Origin: Prado023 sp963798745 | Lineage (GTDB): Bacteria; Actinomycetota; Actinomycetes; S36-B12; CAIYMF01 | Assembly (NCBI GenBank): GCA_963798745.1 | Contig: CAWCUF010000002.1 | Span: forward strand, 248,001 to 312,000 | Length of the DNA stretch: 64,000 nucleotides | Direction of reading: 5' to 3' | Shown: positions 1 to 9,951 of the stretch, piece after piece | Numbering within the stretch: position 1 is the stretch's first letter | How the letters are laid out: each line of letters begins with the position of its first letter | Notes under the pieces: generated by a model | Told to the model about the DNA's origin: nothing | What the model saw: only the letters and a program-made list of their open reading frames with translations | Database searches by the model: none | Position numbers and translations under genes: made by a program

Positions 1-742
1 CCATCGTCCCGGTGGCCGCGTACTCGTTGTGCGGGGCGAAGAACCCGATGGTGTTGTACCCCCAGTAGTTGCGCCGGCCCTGCAGCACCAGGAAGCGATC
101 CTGCACGAACTGGTGGACCGGCATGAGCTCCACAGCAGTCACGCCCAGTGCCAGCAGGTACTCGATCATCGCCGGGTGGGCCAGGCCCGCGTAGGTACCG
201 CGCAGCACCGGCTCGATGTCGGGGTGGGTCATCGTCATGCCCTTGACGTGCGCCTCGTAGATGATCGTCTCGCTGTAGGGGCGCCCGATGTGCCGATCCG
301 AGGTCCAGTCGAAGTACGGGCTGGTCACCACCGAGAGCATGGTGTGACCGAGGCTGTCGCTGTCGTCGCGGCGATCGGGATTTCCGATCTGGTGCCCGTG
401 CACCGCCTGGCTCGCGTCGGCCATCCCGGTGATGGCCCGGGCATAGGGGTCCAGCAGCAGCTTGTTGGCGTTGAACCGCAGCCCACGGGCCGGGTCCCAG
501 GGTCCGTGCACCCGGTAGCCGTAGCGCTGGCCGGGGCCCACCATCGGCAGGTGGGTGTGCCAGACCCCGGAGCTCTTCTCCTCCAGGGCAAGGCGGTGCT
601 CCCCATCGTCGTCGTCGATCAGGCACAGCTCGACCTTGTCGGCGCGTTCGGCGTAGAGCGCGAAGTTGGTGCCCAGGCCGCCGTAGGCCGCACCCAGCGG
701 ATAGCGCTCCCCAGGCCAGCGGGTGTCCAGTCGAATCGGCAT
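1..742 (-). CDS. glgX: Glycogen debranching enzyme GlgX, 5' part only
   Basis: The gene reads leftwards and leaves the window, so only about the first 247 codons are present. GlgX is a GH13 isoamylase-type enzyme that hydrolyses alpha-1,6 branches of glycogen in the cytoplasm. Visible features are an N-terminal isoamylase CBM48-like domain (a YRVHGPWDPARGLRFN stretch near residue 85), then YEAHVKGMT and the start of the alpha-amylase barrel (GYNTIGFFAPHNEYA at the edge). The ATG at 742 has a good ribosome site (GGAGGT) about eight bases upstream. The catalytic Asp/Glu residues would lie outside the window. The next gene to the right is divergent, so the roughly 130-bp gap holds both promoters. 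Confidence 0.93.
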   Translation of the reverse strand, partial: MPIRLDTRWPGERYPLGAAYGGLGTNFALYAERADKVELCLIDDDDGEHRLALEEKSSGVWHTHLPMVGPGQRYGYRVHGPWDPARGLRFNANKLLLDPYARAITGMADASQAVHGHQIGNPDRRDDSDSLGHTMLSVVTSPYFDWTSDRHIGRPYSETIIYEAHVKGMTMTHPDIEPVLRGTYAGLAHPAMIEYLLALGVTAVELMPVHQFVQDRFLVLQGRRNYWGYNTIGFFAPHNEYAATGTM

Positions 743-872
743 GTCGCACCTCCGTGGCCAGAGTAGGGTCCGTGGCGCCGGGGTGGCCCTGCCAGAAGCG
801 GCGGACCGGCCACCGTTGTCCGGCCGTCGAGGTAGCGTGGGGCCCTGCCCGATACGCCCGCCTGGAGGACCT

Positions 873-3611
873 GTGGACAGCTCCGTCACCGCCGTTGACC
901 CCGCGATCGAGCCGGTCGGGCTGCCCTTCGCCGCCAGCGCCGAGGAGGTGCTGGCCGGGTTGGCGACCTCACCTGCGGGCCTGTCGGGCGACGAGGCGGC
1001 CCGGCGCATCGACCGGTGGGGCCCCAACAAGCTGCCCGAACCGGAGCGCGCGTCCCTGCTGCGTCGCGTGGCCAAGCACTTCGACGACGTGCTGATCTAC
1101 ATCCTGCTGGCCGCGGCGGTGCTCAAGGCCATCCTCGGCGACTGGGTCGACTTCGCCGTGATCCTGGCGGTCGCGATCATCAGCGCCATGATCGGGTTCA
1201 TCCAGGAGGGCCGCGCCCACGACGCGCTCGAGGGCATCAAGAACATGCTCTCCCTGGACGCCCAGGCTCGCCGCGACGACCAGTGGCAGCACATTCCCGC
1301 CGCGGACCTCGTGCCCGGGGACATCGTCCGGGTCCGCTCGGGCGACAAGGTGCCGGCCGACCTGCGTCTGGTCGAGGCGGTGAACCTGCGGGTCGAGGAG
1401 TCCGCGCTCACCGGCGAGGCGCTCCCCACGGAGAAGTCGCTGGACCCGGTCGAGGACGAGGCTGGGGTGGGCGACCGCTCGAGCATGCTGTTCTCCGGCA
1501 CGCTGGTCGCCGCCGGGCAGGGGGTCGGCGTGGTGACGGCCACGGGTGCGCAGGCCGAGATCGGACGGATCCAGGCGATGCTGTCCGGCATCGAGGAGTT
1601 CGACACCCCCCTGACCCGTGAGATGGCCAAGTTCGGCAAGCAGCTGTCCTGGATCATCCTGGGCATGGCCGCGGTCATGCTGCTGATCGGCACCGTGATC
1701 CACGACTTCGAGCCGGCGGAGCTGATCTCCGCGGCGATCGGCTTCGCGGTGGCCGCGATCCCCGAGGGGCTGCCGGCCCTGGTCACGATCACCCTCGCCC
1801 TGGGTGTGCAGCAGATGGCCTCCCGCAACGCCATCATGCGCAACCTGCCGGCTGTGGAGACCCTCGGCGCGGTCACCACCGTCTGCTCGGACAAGACCGG
1901 GACCCTGACCCGCAATGAGATGACGGTGCGGCACGTGATCACCGGTCGCGGTGAGTACGACGTCGCCGGCCTGGGCTACCAGCCCGAGGGTGGGATCACC
2001 CTGGCCGACCAGCCCGCCAGCCTCGAGGCGTTCGGGGACCTGCGCACCCTGGTCACCGTCATGTCCGTGGCCAACGACTCGCAGGTGGCCCAGATCGAGG
2101 GCCAGTGGCGAGTCGTGGGCGAGCCCACCGAGGGCGCCCTGGCCGCGCTGGGGATGAAGGCGGGCTTCGATCCCGCGACCTACCCGAGGGTCGCCGCCGT
2201 GCCCTTCGAGTCCGATCACAAGTACATGGCCACCCTCAACGAGACGCCGACCGGCCAGCGGGTGCTCCTGCTCAAGGGCGCCCCGGACCGGGTCCTGGAG
2301 CGCTGCTCGGCCCAACTCGATGCCGAGGGTTCACCCCGACCGCTGGACCGCGCCTACTGGGAGGCGGCCATCGACCGACTCGGGGCGCAGGGCCTGCGGG
2401 TCCTGGCAGCAGCCGCCCGACCCGGGCCGGCGGGCATGACCGAGGTCGACCACGACGACCTGGCCGGCATGCTGATGGTCGGACTGGTCGGCATCGTCGA
2501 CCCGCCTCGGCCGGAGGCGATCGCGGCCATCGCGACCTGCCACCGCGCCGGAATCCGAGTGGTCATGATCACCGGCGACCATGCGGGCACGGCCAGCGCC
2601 ATCTCCCGGGAGATGGGTATCTCGGATGCGGATTCACCGTTGGCGGTCAGCGGTCCCGAGCTCGAACGGGCCAGCAACTCCGAGCTGCGCCACATCGTGG
2701 CCAGCACCGAGACCTTCGCGCGGACCAGCCCGGAGCACAAGCTGCGCCTGGTCAAGGCCCTGCAGGCCAACGGTGAGGTGGTGGCGATGACCGGCGACGG
2801 GGTGAACGACGCCCCGGCCCTCAAGCGTGCCAACGTCGGTGTGGCCATGGGCATCAAGGGCACCGAGGCCACCAAGGAGGCCGCGGACGTGGTGCTCGCC
2901 GACGACAACTTCTCCTCCATCGAGCGCGCGGTCGAGGAGGGTCGGCGGATCTATGACAACCTGCAGAAGTCGATCGTGTTCCTGCTGCCCACCAACGGCG
3001 CCCAATCGTTGGTGATCCTGGTGGCGGTCCTGTTCGGCCTGGCCCTGCCGCTGTCCCCGGTGCAGATCCTGTGGATCAACCTGGTCACCGCGATCACGCT
3101 GTCCCTCGCGCTGGCCTACGAGCCGGCCGAGCCGGACCTGATGACCCGTCCCCCGCGTGACCCGCGGGCCTCGATCCTGTCCCGTGAGTACCTGGTGCGC
3201 ATCGCCTACGTCTCGCTGCTGATCGCCGGGGCCACGATGGCGGTGTTCTACCTGGCCCGCTCCTGGGGCTGGCCCACCGACGAGGCGCAGACGATGGCGG
3301 TGACCATGCTGGCCCTGGGGCAGATCGCCTACCTGTTCAACGCCCGCTCGCTGCGCGAGTCCAGCCTGCGCAAGGAGATCCTCACCAGCAATCCCGTGGT
3401 CTGGATCGTGGTCGGCCTGATGCTGCTGTTCCAACTGGTGTTCGTCTATGCGCCGTTCATGCACTCGTGGTTCGGGTCCGCGGCCCTGCCACTCATGGGG
3501 TGGCTGCTGCCGCTGGGGCTGTCGGTGGCGATCTTCCTGCTCGTGGAGGCGGGCAAGGTGCTCTTCCGGCGGATGACGCCGGCTCCGCACGTGGTGGGAT
3601 CCCCTGCGTGA
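873..3611 (+). CDS. Cation-translocating P-type ATPase (P2, Ca2+/Na+-type)
   Basis: This membrane pump uses ATP to move a cation, probably Ca2+ or Na+. It is 912 aa from a GTG at 873 with GGAGG just upstream; the reading frame is open further upstream but that part looks non-coding. The N-terminal cation-ATPase domain is followed by the M1-M2 hairpin, the actuator domain with the LTGEALP loop, M4 with PEGLPALVT (the P2 ion-site motif), the phosphorylation motif DKTGT with its Asp near residue 340, the hinge TGDGVNDAPALK, and six C-terminal membrane segments. The stop overlaps the start of the next gene (GTGA), so the two are translationally coupled. Ion specificity cannot be settled by eye. 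Confidence 0.93.
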   Translation: MDSSVTAVDPAIEPVGLPFAASAEEVLAGLATSPAGLSGDEAARRIDRWGPNKLPEPERASLLRRVAKHFDDVLIYILLAAAVLKAILGDWVDFAVILAVAIISAMIGFIQEGRAHDALEGIKNMLSLDAQARRDDQWQHIPAADLVPGDIVRVRSGDKVPADLRLVEAVNLRVEESALTGEALPTEKSLDPVEDEAGVGDRSSMLFSGTLVAAGQGVGVVTATGAQAEIGRIQAMLSGIEEFDTPLTREMAKFGKQLSWIILGMAAVMLLIGTVIHDFEPAELISAAIGFAVAAIPEGLPALVTITLALGVQQMASRNAIMRNLPAVETLGAVTTVCSDKTGTLTRNEMTVRHVITGRGEYDVAGLGYQPEGGITLADQPASLEAFGDLRTLVTVMSVANDSQVAQIEGQWRVVGEPTEGALAALGMKAGFDPATYPRVAAVPFESDHKYMATLNETPTGQRVLLLKGAPDRVLERCSAQLDAEGSPRPLDRAYWEAAIDRLGAQGLRVLAAAARPGPAGMTEVDHDDLAGMLMVGLVGIVDPPRPEAIAAIATCHRAGIRVVMITGDHAGTASAISREMGISDADSPLAVSGPELERASNSELRHIVASTETFARTSPEHKLRLVKALQANGEVVAMTGDGVNDAPALKRANVGVAMGIKGTEATKEAADVVLADDNFSSIERAVEEGRRIYDNLQKSIVFLLPTNGAQSLVILVAVLFGLALPLSPVQILWINLVTAITLSLALAYEPAEPDLMTRPPRDPRASILSREYLVRIAYVSLLIAGATMAVFYLARSWGWPTDEAQTMAVTMLALGQIAYLFNARSLRESSLRKEILTSNPVVWIVVGLMLLFQLVFVYAPFMHSWFGSAALPLMGWLLPLGLSVAIFLLVEAGKVLFRRMTPAPHVVGSPA

Positions 3612-4978
3612 GCCAGGCCGACCCTGACGTGCCCGAATCCTCGTTCTGGGGCGACGAGCGGCCCGCGGTCGACGGGGTGCTGCGCTGGGTGGCCGATCGG
3701 GTGGCCCGGCCGGGGGACCCCAAGGCGACCGCCCGGCCAGCCTCGGAGCTCGCGGCCGCGGCGGGCCGCACGGTCGTCCCGACCGGGATCGGCTGGCAGG
3801 CGGCCCTCGAGGTCTTCGACCGGGTGCTGGTCCCGGCCACCCGCGCCCAGGACGACCCGCTGAACCTGGCGTACGTCCCGGCCGCGCCGACCCGGGTGGC
3901 CATCGCCTTCGACCTGGCGACCAGCGCGGCCAACATCTTCGCCGGTATGTGGGAGGCCGGGGCAGGCGCGATCCACGCGGAGAACGAGGCGCTGTCGTGG
4001 CTGGTCGGTCTCCTCGGCTGGCCCGACACCGCAGGCGGCACGTTCGTCTCGGGCGGGACGATGGGCAACCTGTCGGCGCTGATGACCGCCCGGGAGACGA
4101 TGCTGGCCCGCCGTGGTGCCCGGCCCGAGCAGGGCTGGGCGCTGGCGTGCACCGGCGAGGCGCACTCCTCGGTCCGCGGTGCGGCCCGGGTGCTCGACGT
4201 GGCGGTGGTCGACGTGCCGACCGACGCCCGCGGGCACCTCACCGGGGCGGCCCTGCGCCCGGTGCTCGCTGCCCACCCGCAGGTGTTCGCGGTCGTCGCG
4301 TCAGCGGGCACCACGAACGGGGGCCTGGTCGACGAGCTGACCGAGGTGGCCGACGTGTGCGCGGAGTTCGGGGTGTGGCTGCATGTCGACGGGGCCTACG
4401 GCGGCGCCGGCCTGGCCGCGCCCAGCGTGCGGCACCGCTTCACCGGCATCGAGCGGGCGGACAGCTTCATCGTGGACCCGCACAAGTGGCTGTTCGCGCC
4501 CTACGACTGCTGTGCGCTGCTCTACCGCGATCCGCGCACTGCCCGCGCGGCGCACTCCCAGCACGCCAACTACCTGGCCAACATCGACCGGGAGGAGTGG
4601 AACCCCGCCGACCTGGCCACCCAGTTGACCCGCCGGGCCCGCGGCCTGCCGTTCTGGTTCTCGCTGGCGGTGCACGGCACCGACGAGTACCGCGCCGCGG
4701 TCGAATCGACCCTGACGATCGCCCGGGAGGTGGCCGCCGGGATCGACGCCAGCGAGCACCTGCGCCTCATCAGCGCACCAGAGTTGTCGGTGGTGCTGTT
4801 CGAGCGTCCGGGGTGGTCCATGGCCGACTACGAGGCCTGGGCGCGTACGGCGGCCCTGGCTGGCGCGATCCTGTGCCTGCCGACCACCTGGCAGGGGGAT
4901 CCGGTGCTCCGGCTGGCGTTCGTGAACCCGGACACCGAACCACAACGGGTCCTGGAAGCCCTGGACACCCTGCGGTGA
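3608..4978 (+). CDS. PLP-dependent group II decarboxylase (aromatic amino acid / glutamate decarboxylase-like)
   Basis: A 456-aa fold-type I PLP enzyme. The cofactor lysine sits in DPHKWLF near residue 293, and the Asp that pairs with the PLP ring nitrogen is in LHVDGAYGG. The SGGTMGNLSAL stretch is the PLP-phosphate region seen in aromatic-L-amino-acid and glutamate decarboxylases. The GTG at 3608 overlaps the ATPase stop by four bases. Alternative upstream starts lie inside the ATPase gene and are unlikely. Coupling of a decarboxylase to an ion pump is suggestive of acid or ion homeostasis, but that is inference. The substrate could be an aromatic amino acid, glutamate, aspartate or a diamine. 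Confidence 0.88.
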   Translation: MSQADPDVPESSFWGDERPAVDGVLRWVADRVARPGDPKATARPASELAAAAGRTVVPTGIGWQAALEVFDRVLVPATRAQDDPLNLAYVPAAPTRVAIAFDLATSAANIFAGMWEAGAGAIHAENEALSWLVGLLGWPDTAGGTFVSGGTMGNLSALMTARETMLARRGARPEQGWALACTGEAHSSVRGAARVLDVAVVDVPTDARGHLTGAALRPVLAAHPQVFAVVASAGTTNGGLVDELTEVADVCAEFGVWLHVDGAYGGAGLAAPSVRHRFTGIERADSFIVDPHKWLFAPYDCCALLYRDPRTARAAHSQHANYLANIDREEWNPADLATQLTRRARGLPFWFSLAVHGTDEYRAAVESTLTIAREVAAGIDASEHLRLISAPELSVVLFERPGWSMADYEAWARTAALAGAILCLPTTWQGDPVLRLAFVNPDTEPQRVLEALDTLR

Positions 4979-5540
4979 GCCCTCCGCTGGAGGGGGCGGT
5001 CACCGTCCTGGCCCTGCCCATGCTGCTGCTCGACTCGCTGGCTCAGGGCCTGTTCGGGTGATCGGCGGGTGGTCGAGGGCCGGTCACCCTGTCGGTCATG
5101 GCTCTGGCCGTGCTGACCGTGAAGCTCGGGTGGCGGGCCCCGATGGCCCAGGATGTCGCCCCCGAGGTCCCGGTGGCGGTCGTGCGCAGGGTCGCCCGGC
5201 CGGTGACCCACCGCGGCAGCGGCCGTGACGAGGGGCGACTCGATCTGGATGCCCAGCCGGAACCGGGGTCCCCTGAGCTGGCCGGGGACACAACCGGATC
5301 GATCCCCGTGGAGCCCGCACTGATCCGTCGGCGCGTGATGCCGCTCGGCATCGGGCACGTCGCGAGAGCCGCTGAGGCGGCTTCGGCAGGTGCCGGCGCT
5401 CGGTGCGAGACTGGCAGTTCGCGGAACCCGCAGCCCAAGGAGGCCGCGAGCGAGATCCGCAACCCCGTCGCGTTCTGGGGTGGGGTGAGCGTCGAGGCCA
5501 ACTGACTCGACGGGCAGAACCAGGCCAGTCCGGCAGTAGG
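4979..5540. other. About 560 bp without a convincing gene
   Basis: This stretch lies between the decarboxylase stop and the convergent osmoprotectant binding-protein gene. A plus-strand frame at 5098-5505 (135 codons) keeps a high G/C third position but has no ribosome site, no recognised domain and a composition rich in Arg, Ala and Pro. It could be a small orphan gene or remnant; I would not call it. No clear terminator hairpin was found. Confidence 0.4.
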
Positions 5541-5576
5541 CAGGCAGTCAGGCTCACTCAGGCAGTCAGGCTCACT
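5541..5576. repeat. 18-bp tandem duplication at the 3' end of the binding-protein gene
   Basis: Two identical 18-bp units (CAGGCAGTCAGGCTCACT) stand head to tail, and the second reaches the first base of the stop codon of the minus-strand gene that ends at 5576. A partial further copy (CAGG) follows. It looks like replication slippage. Confidence 0.85.
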
Positions 5577-6529
5577 CAGGTCAGGCCCTTGCTGGCCAGG
5601 TAGTCCGAGGCCACGGTGCCCGGATCCTTGCGGTCGATCTCGACGGCTGCGTTCATCGCCTGCAGGTCGTCGGTGGTCAGCACCGCCGACAGCGAGTTCA
5701 GCGCTGTTGTGATCGTCTCGGTCACCGCCGGGGTGTACACCGCGGGCAGGATGTTCTCCGCGGTCTGCAGTCCCTTGTCGTCGGTCAGCACCACCAGGTC
5801 GTTGGCCGTCACCGAGCCCGAGGACGAGAAGACCAGGCCGACATCGACCTTGCCCTGGTTCAGCGCCTGGATGGTCAGCGGTCCGCCGGCATCCAGCGGG
5901 ACGAACGTGTCCACCGACACCCCATAGGTCGACTCCAGGCCCGGCTGGCAGAACGGGCGCTGCGGGCACTCCGGGGGACCGCCCAGAGTCACCGGGTTGG
6001 TCTGGCTGTAGGCGCCCAGGTCCGAGAGCGTGGCCAGCGAGTTGGCCGCTGCGAAGTCCTGCGTCACGGCGAACGCGTTCTGGTCCTGTGCGGCCGAGGG
6101 CTCCAGCAGGGTGATCGACTTCGGCTCGGCGAGTGCGCGGGCTGCGGTCACCGTCGCCTCGACGTCGCCAGAGGCCACCTGGGCGGCGTCGGGACCGTTG
6201 GTCGCCTTGTTCAGGAACTCCGTGAGGCTGCCCAGGTACTCGGGGGTGAGTTGGACCTCGCCGGACTCCAGGGCCGGGGCGATCACCTCGCGAGTGGTCA
6301 GCTCCTTGACGGATGCGGGCTGGCCGTTCTGCTCCAGCAACTGCTGGTACATGGTGGCCAGGATCTTGGTCTCGGTGAAGTTCGTCGTCGCGATGACGAT
6401 CGACTCGGCGGCCTCGCTACCTCCTGCGCTGGCGCCGTCGGTGGCGGTCCCCTCCGAGGAGCAGGCAGCCAACGACAGCCCGAGGGCGGCAGTCAGGGCG
6501 AAAGTGGACACCGTGCGCAGTCTGTTCAT
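5576..6529 (-). CDS. opuCC: Osmoprotectant ABC transporter, substrate-binding lipoprotein (OpuCC/ProX type)
   Basis: A 317-aa exported binding protein for glycine betaine, choline or a related compound. A lipoprotein signal peptide ends at the lipobox LSLAAC near residue 22. The mature part starts with IVIATTNFTETKILATMYQ and contains EVQLTPEYLGSL, typical of the type II QAT-family binding proteins. The ATG at 6529 was chosen because the signal peptide fits; an in-frame TTG at 6541 is possible. The gene is the last of a three-gene minus-strand operon, 40 bp behind its nearest permease gene. The ATPase is encoded divergently from the same control region. Confidence 0.9.
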   Translation of the reverse strand: MNRLRTVSTFALTAALGLSLAACSSEGTATDGASAGGSEAAESIVIATTNFTETKILATMYQQLLEQNGQPASVKELTTREVIAPALESGEVQLTPEYLGSLTEFLNKATNGPDAAQVASGDVEATVTAARALAEPKSITLLEPSAAQDQNAFAVTQDFAAANSLATLSDLGAYSQTNPVTLGGPPECPQRPFCQPGLESTYGVSVDTFVPLDAGGPLTIQALNQGKVDVGLVFSSSGSVTANDLVVLTDDKGLQTAENILPAVYTPAVTETITTALNSLSAVLTTDDLQAMNAAVEIDRKDPGTVASDYLASKGLT

Positions 6530-6569
6530 CGGCAAAGTCAAACACAGGTGCCCGCCATCGGCGCGCGGT

Positions 6570-7268
6570 TCAGCCCGCCGTGTCGGCGATCACGAGCTGT
6601 GCGTCGGCGTTGCGCGAACGCAGCCCCGGGGGCGTGGCGGCCCGCTCGAAGGCCGCCAGGCCGAACTCCGCGAGGATCGCCAGCGCGGCGGTCAGCAGGG
6701 CCCCGGCGACGATGAGCGTGTTGTCCTGCAGTGCGAACCCGTCGACCACGTAGCGGCCCAGGCCGCCGCCGCCGACCAGCGCGGCCAGGGAGGCGGTGGC
6801 CACCACCTGCACCGTGGAGGTGCGGATCCCGGCCACGATCAGCGGCGTCGCCAGCGGCACCTCGATGTGCAGCAGGCGTTGGCGCGGGCTCATCCCCATG
6901 CCCTCGCCCGCGTCCAGGACCGTACGGTCCACCGAGGCCATCCCCGCGAACGTGTTGGTCACCAGCGGCGGGATCGCGAACACCGCCAGGGCGAGCACGG
7001 CCGCGGTGTTGCCCACCCCGATACTGGGGATCGAGGCCAGGATGATCAGCACGCCCAGGGTCGGGATGGCCCGCCCGACATTGCTGATGTTGGTCGTCAG
7101 CACGACCCCGCGACGCAGGTGGCCCAGCACGAGGGCGAACGGCAGTGCGACCGCCAGGGCCAGCGCCATCGCGAGCAGGCTCATCTGCACCTGCTCCCAG
7201 GTGCGCATCGGGATGCCGGCGGGCCCGGACCAGTGGGCCGGGTCGGTGAACCACTGCCAGAGGCTCAT
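6570..7268 (-). CDS. opuCD: Osmoprotectant ABC transporter, permease (OpuCD type)
   Basis: A 232-aa inner-membrane permease with about five to six hydrophobic segments. The cytoplasmic loop that docks the ATPase (EAA motif) is visible as DAGEGMGMSPRQRLLHIEVPLA near the middle. The start MSLWQWF at 7268 overlaps the stop of the upstream permease gene by four bases, so the two are coupled. The reading frame stays open upstream of 7268, but that part is the shadow of the neighbour. It should pair with the other permease, the lipoprotein and the divergent ATPase. Confidence 0.9.
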   Translation of the reverse strand: MSLWQWFTDPAHWSGPAGIPMRTWEQVQMSLLAMALALAVALPFALVLGHLRRGVVLTTNISNVGRAIPTLGVLIILASIPSIGVGNTAAVLALAVFAIPPLVTNTFAGMASVDRTVLDAGEGMGMSPRQRLLHIEVPLATPLIVAGIRTSTVQVVATASLAALVGGGGLGRYVVDGFALQDNTLIVAGALLTAALAILAEFGLAAFERAATPPGLRSRNADAQLVIADTAG

Positions 7269-7957
7269 CCGGCGGCCTGACTGGCCGCCCACGGTGAACT
7301 GCGGTGCTGGACCCAGTGCAGGGCCGCCTCGAAGGCGATCGCGAGCAGGACGCAGGCCAACGTGGCGGTGAAGATCTGCGCGTGCCAGAAGTTCTGCTGG
7401 AAGCCCGAGAGGATCATGCTGCCGAAGCCGCCGTAGCCCACCAGCGCGCCGATCGTGACCATGCCCACAGTCGACACCGTGGCGATCCGCACCCCTGCGA
7501 TGATCGCCGGCAGGGCCAGCGGGATCTCCACGCGCCACAGGATCGCCCGGGGGCCCATGCCCATCCCGCGCGCGGCGTCCACCACCGCCGGGTCGACGCC
7601 ATCGAGACCCACCACGGTGTTGCGCAGCACCACGAGCAGCGCGTAGAGGGCCAGGGCCAGGATCACGGTCAGCGGCGAGAGGCCGAACACCGGCCACAGC
7701 AGGGAGATCAGTGCCAGGGACGGAATCGTGTAGAGAACCCCGGAGATGCTCAGGACCGGGGACATCAGAACGCGGTAGCGTCGCACCAGCACGGCCAGGG
7801 GGAAGGCGACCAGCAGGGCCAGCAAGACCGAGGCGACCGTGAGCAGCAGATGCTCACGTCCCGCGGCGAGAAGTTCGTCGGTGTGCGTGGACACGTAGTC
7901 CCAGGACACCCACGGGTTCGCGGCGGCGCTCGCAACGACGATCGCGGGAGTGGACAC
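7265..7957 (-). CDS. opuCB: Osmoprotectant ABC transporter, permease (OpuCB type)
   Basis: The second permease of the system, about 230 aa, with the EAA-type loop DAARGMGMGPRAILWRVEIP. It is the first gene of the minus-strand operon. The start is uncertain. The GTG at 7957 lies only three bases from the divergent ATPase start and has no ribosome site. An in-frame GTG at 7909 would begin just before SWDYVSTHTDELL, the usual N-terminus of these permeases, and would leave about 50 bp for control signals. I give the longer form. Confidence 0.86.
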   Translation of the reverse strand: MSTPAIVVASAAANPWVSWDYVSTHTDELLAAGREHLLLTVASVLLALLVAFPLAVLVRRYRVLMSPVLSISGVLYTIPSLALISLLWPVFGLSPLTVILALALYALLVVLRNTVVGLDGVDPAVVDAARGMGMGPRAILWRVEIPLALPAIIAGVRIATVSTVGMVTIGALVGYGGFGSMILSGFQQNFWHAQIFTATLACVLLAIAFEAALHWVQHRSSPWAASQAAG

Positions 7958-7960
7958 CTG

Positions 7961-8950
<990 letters not shown>

Positions 8951-8971
8951 GCTGGGCAGCGGCCGGCCCGC

Positions 8972-9790
8972 TCAGCGGTACTCGGGGTTCGGGTGGTCCG
9001 GGTCGCTCAGGTCCCAGTTGCTGGTCACGTTGCCGTGCGCGGGGATGCCGCCGGCATCGGTGAGCCGGCGCGCGGTGTGCAGCAGGTTCCAGGTCGCGAA
9101 CACCGTGTTGCGCGTCGTCCAGTGGTTGTCCGCCCCCGCGCCGTCATCGAGGTAGGAGGGGCCCGGCCCGGCCTCGCCGACCCAGTAGGAGTCGGACTGC
9201 GGCGGGATGGTGAACCCGATGTGGGACAGCGAGTAGAGCAGTTGCGCCGCGCAGTGCTTGGCTCCGTCCTCGTTGCCGGTGATCAGCGCACCGCCGACCT
9301 TGCCGTAGTAGGACCACTGGCCGGCGTCGTTGAGCTTCCCGGAATAGCCGTAGAGCCGCTCGATCATCAGCCTGGTCATCGAGGACTGGTCGCCCAACCA
9401 GATCGGGGTCGCCAGCACCACGATGTGCGCCGGGGCGATCAGCTCGTGGTAGATCGCCGGGAACGGGTCGCGCGCCCACCCCTGCTCGGTCATGTCCGGG
9501 TACACCCCGGGCGGGAAGTCGTGATCCACGGTGCGGATCGTGTCGACCCGGGCGCCGACGGCCTCGAGGATGTGCCGGCTGATGGCGATCAGGTGATCGG
9601 TGTGGCTCGGTGCCGGTGTGCGCGTGAGCGTGCCGTTGACGAACACCGCGCGCAGGTCGCTGAAGTCGGTCGTGCTGGCCGCGATCTCGGCGTCGATGAA
9701 TCGCGCCACCGACTCGGGGATGGAGTCGGGAAGGGGACTGGGGCTGGACTGGCCGGCGCTGGACTGGCTGGCGGCGGGCTGGGAAGGCAT
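8972..9790 (-). CDS. Flavodoxin-like NAD(P)H-dependent FMN reductase family protein
   Basis: A 272-aa soluble protein with the flavodoxin-fold start VFVNGTLTRTPAPSHT (phosphate loop of the FMN site), then VLATPIWLGDQSS and GKVGGALITGNEDGAKH, as in the NADPH-dependent FMN reductase/WrbA-like superfamily. It would bind FMN and reduce quinones or other electron acceptors in the cytoplasm. The ATG at 9790 has an AGAGGA ribosome site five bases upstream. The first roughly 20 residues are Ser/Pro-rich and probably disordered. It converges with the ATPase gene, 21 bp apart. Confidence 0.8.
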   Translation of the reverse strand: MPSQPAASQSSAGQSSPSPLPDSIPESVARFIDAEIAASTTDFSDLRAVFVNGTLTRTPAPSHTDHLIAISRHILEAVGARVDTIRTVDHDFPPGVYPDMTEQGWARDPFPAIYHELIAPAHIVVLATPIWLGDQSSMTRLMIERLYGYSGKLNDAGQWSYYGKVGGALITGNEDGAKHCAAQLLYSLSHIGFTIPPQSDSYWVGEAGPGPSYLDDGAGADNHWTTRNTVFATWNLLHTARRLTDAGGIPAHGNVTSNWDLSDPDHPNPEYR

Positions 9791-9951
9791 GAGGTCCTCT
9801 CGTCGCGATGGTCGTTGATCGTTCCACTACCCGGTGCTGCTGTGCCGATACGTCGGAACTGGCCGCATCGCCCGGGCATCCCCGGGTGGGTATCGCTAGG
9901 GTCCGCTCGTGTGGGCCGGGGCACCGGCGCGAGTCAGAGACGAGGACACCC

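Noticed and set aside
969..2315. Long minus-strand frame of 448 codons inside the P-type ATPase gene
   Set aside because: It is antisense to a strongly conserved gene, rich in His/Gly/Arg/Gln and without any domain: a composition shadow, as are similar frames opposite many genes here.
5098..5505. Plus-strand frame of 135 codons between the decarboxylase and the binding protein
   Set aside because: Third-position GC is high, but there is no ribosome site, no domain and a low-complexity composition.
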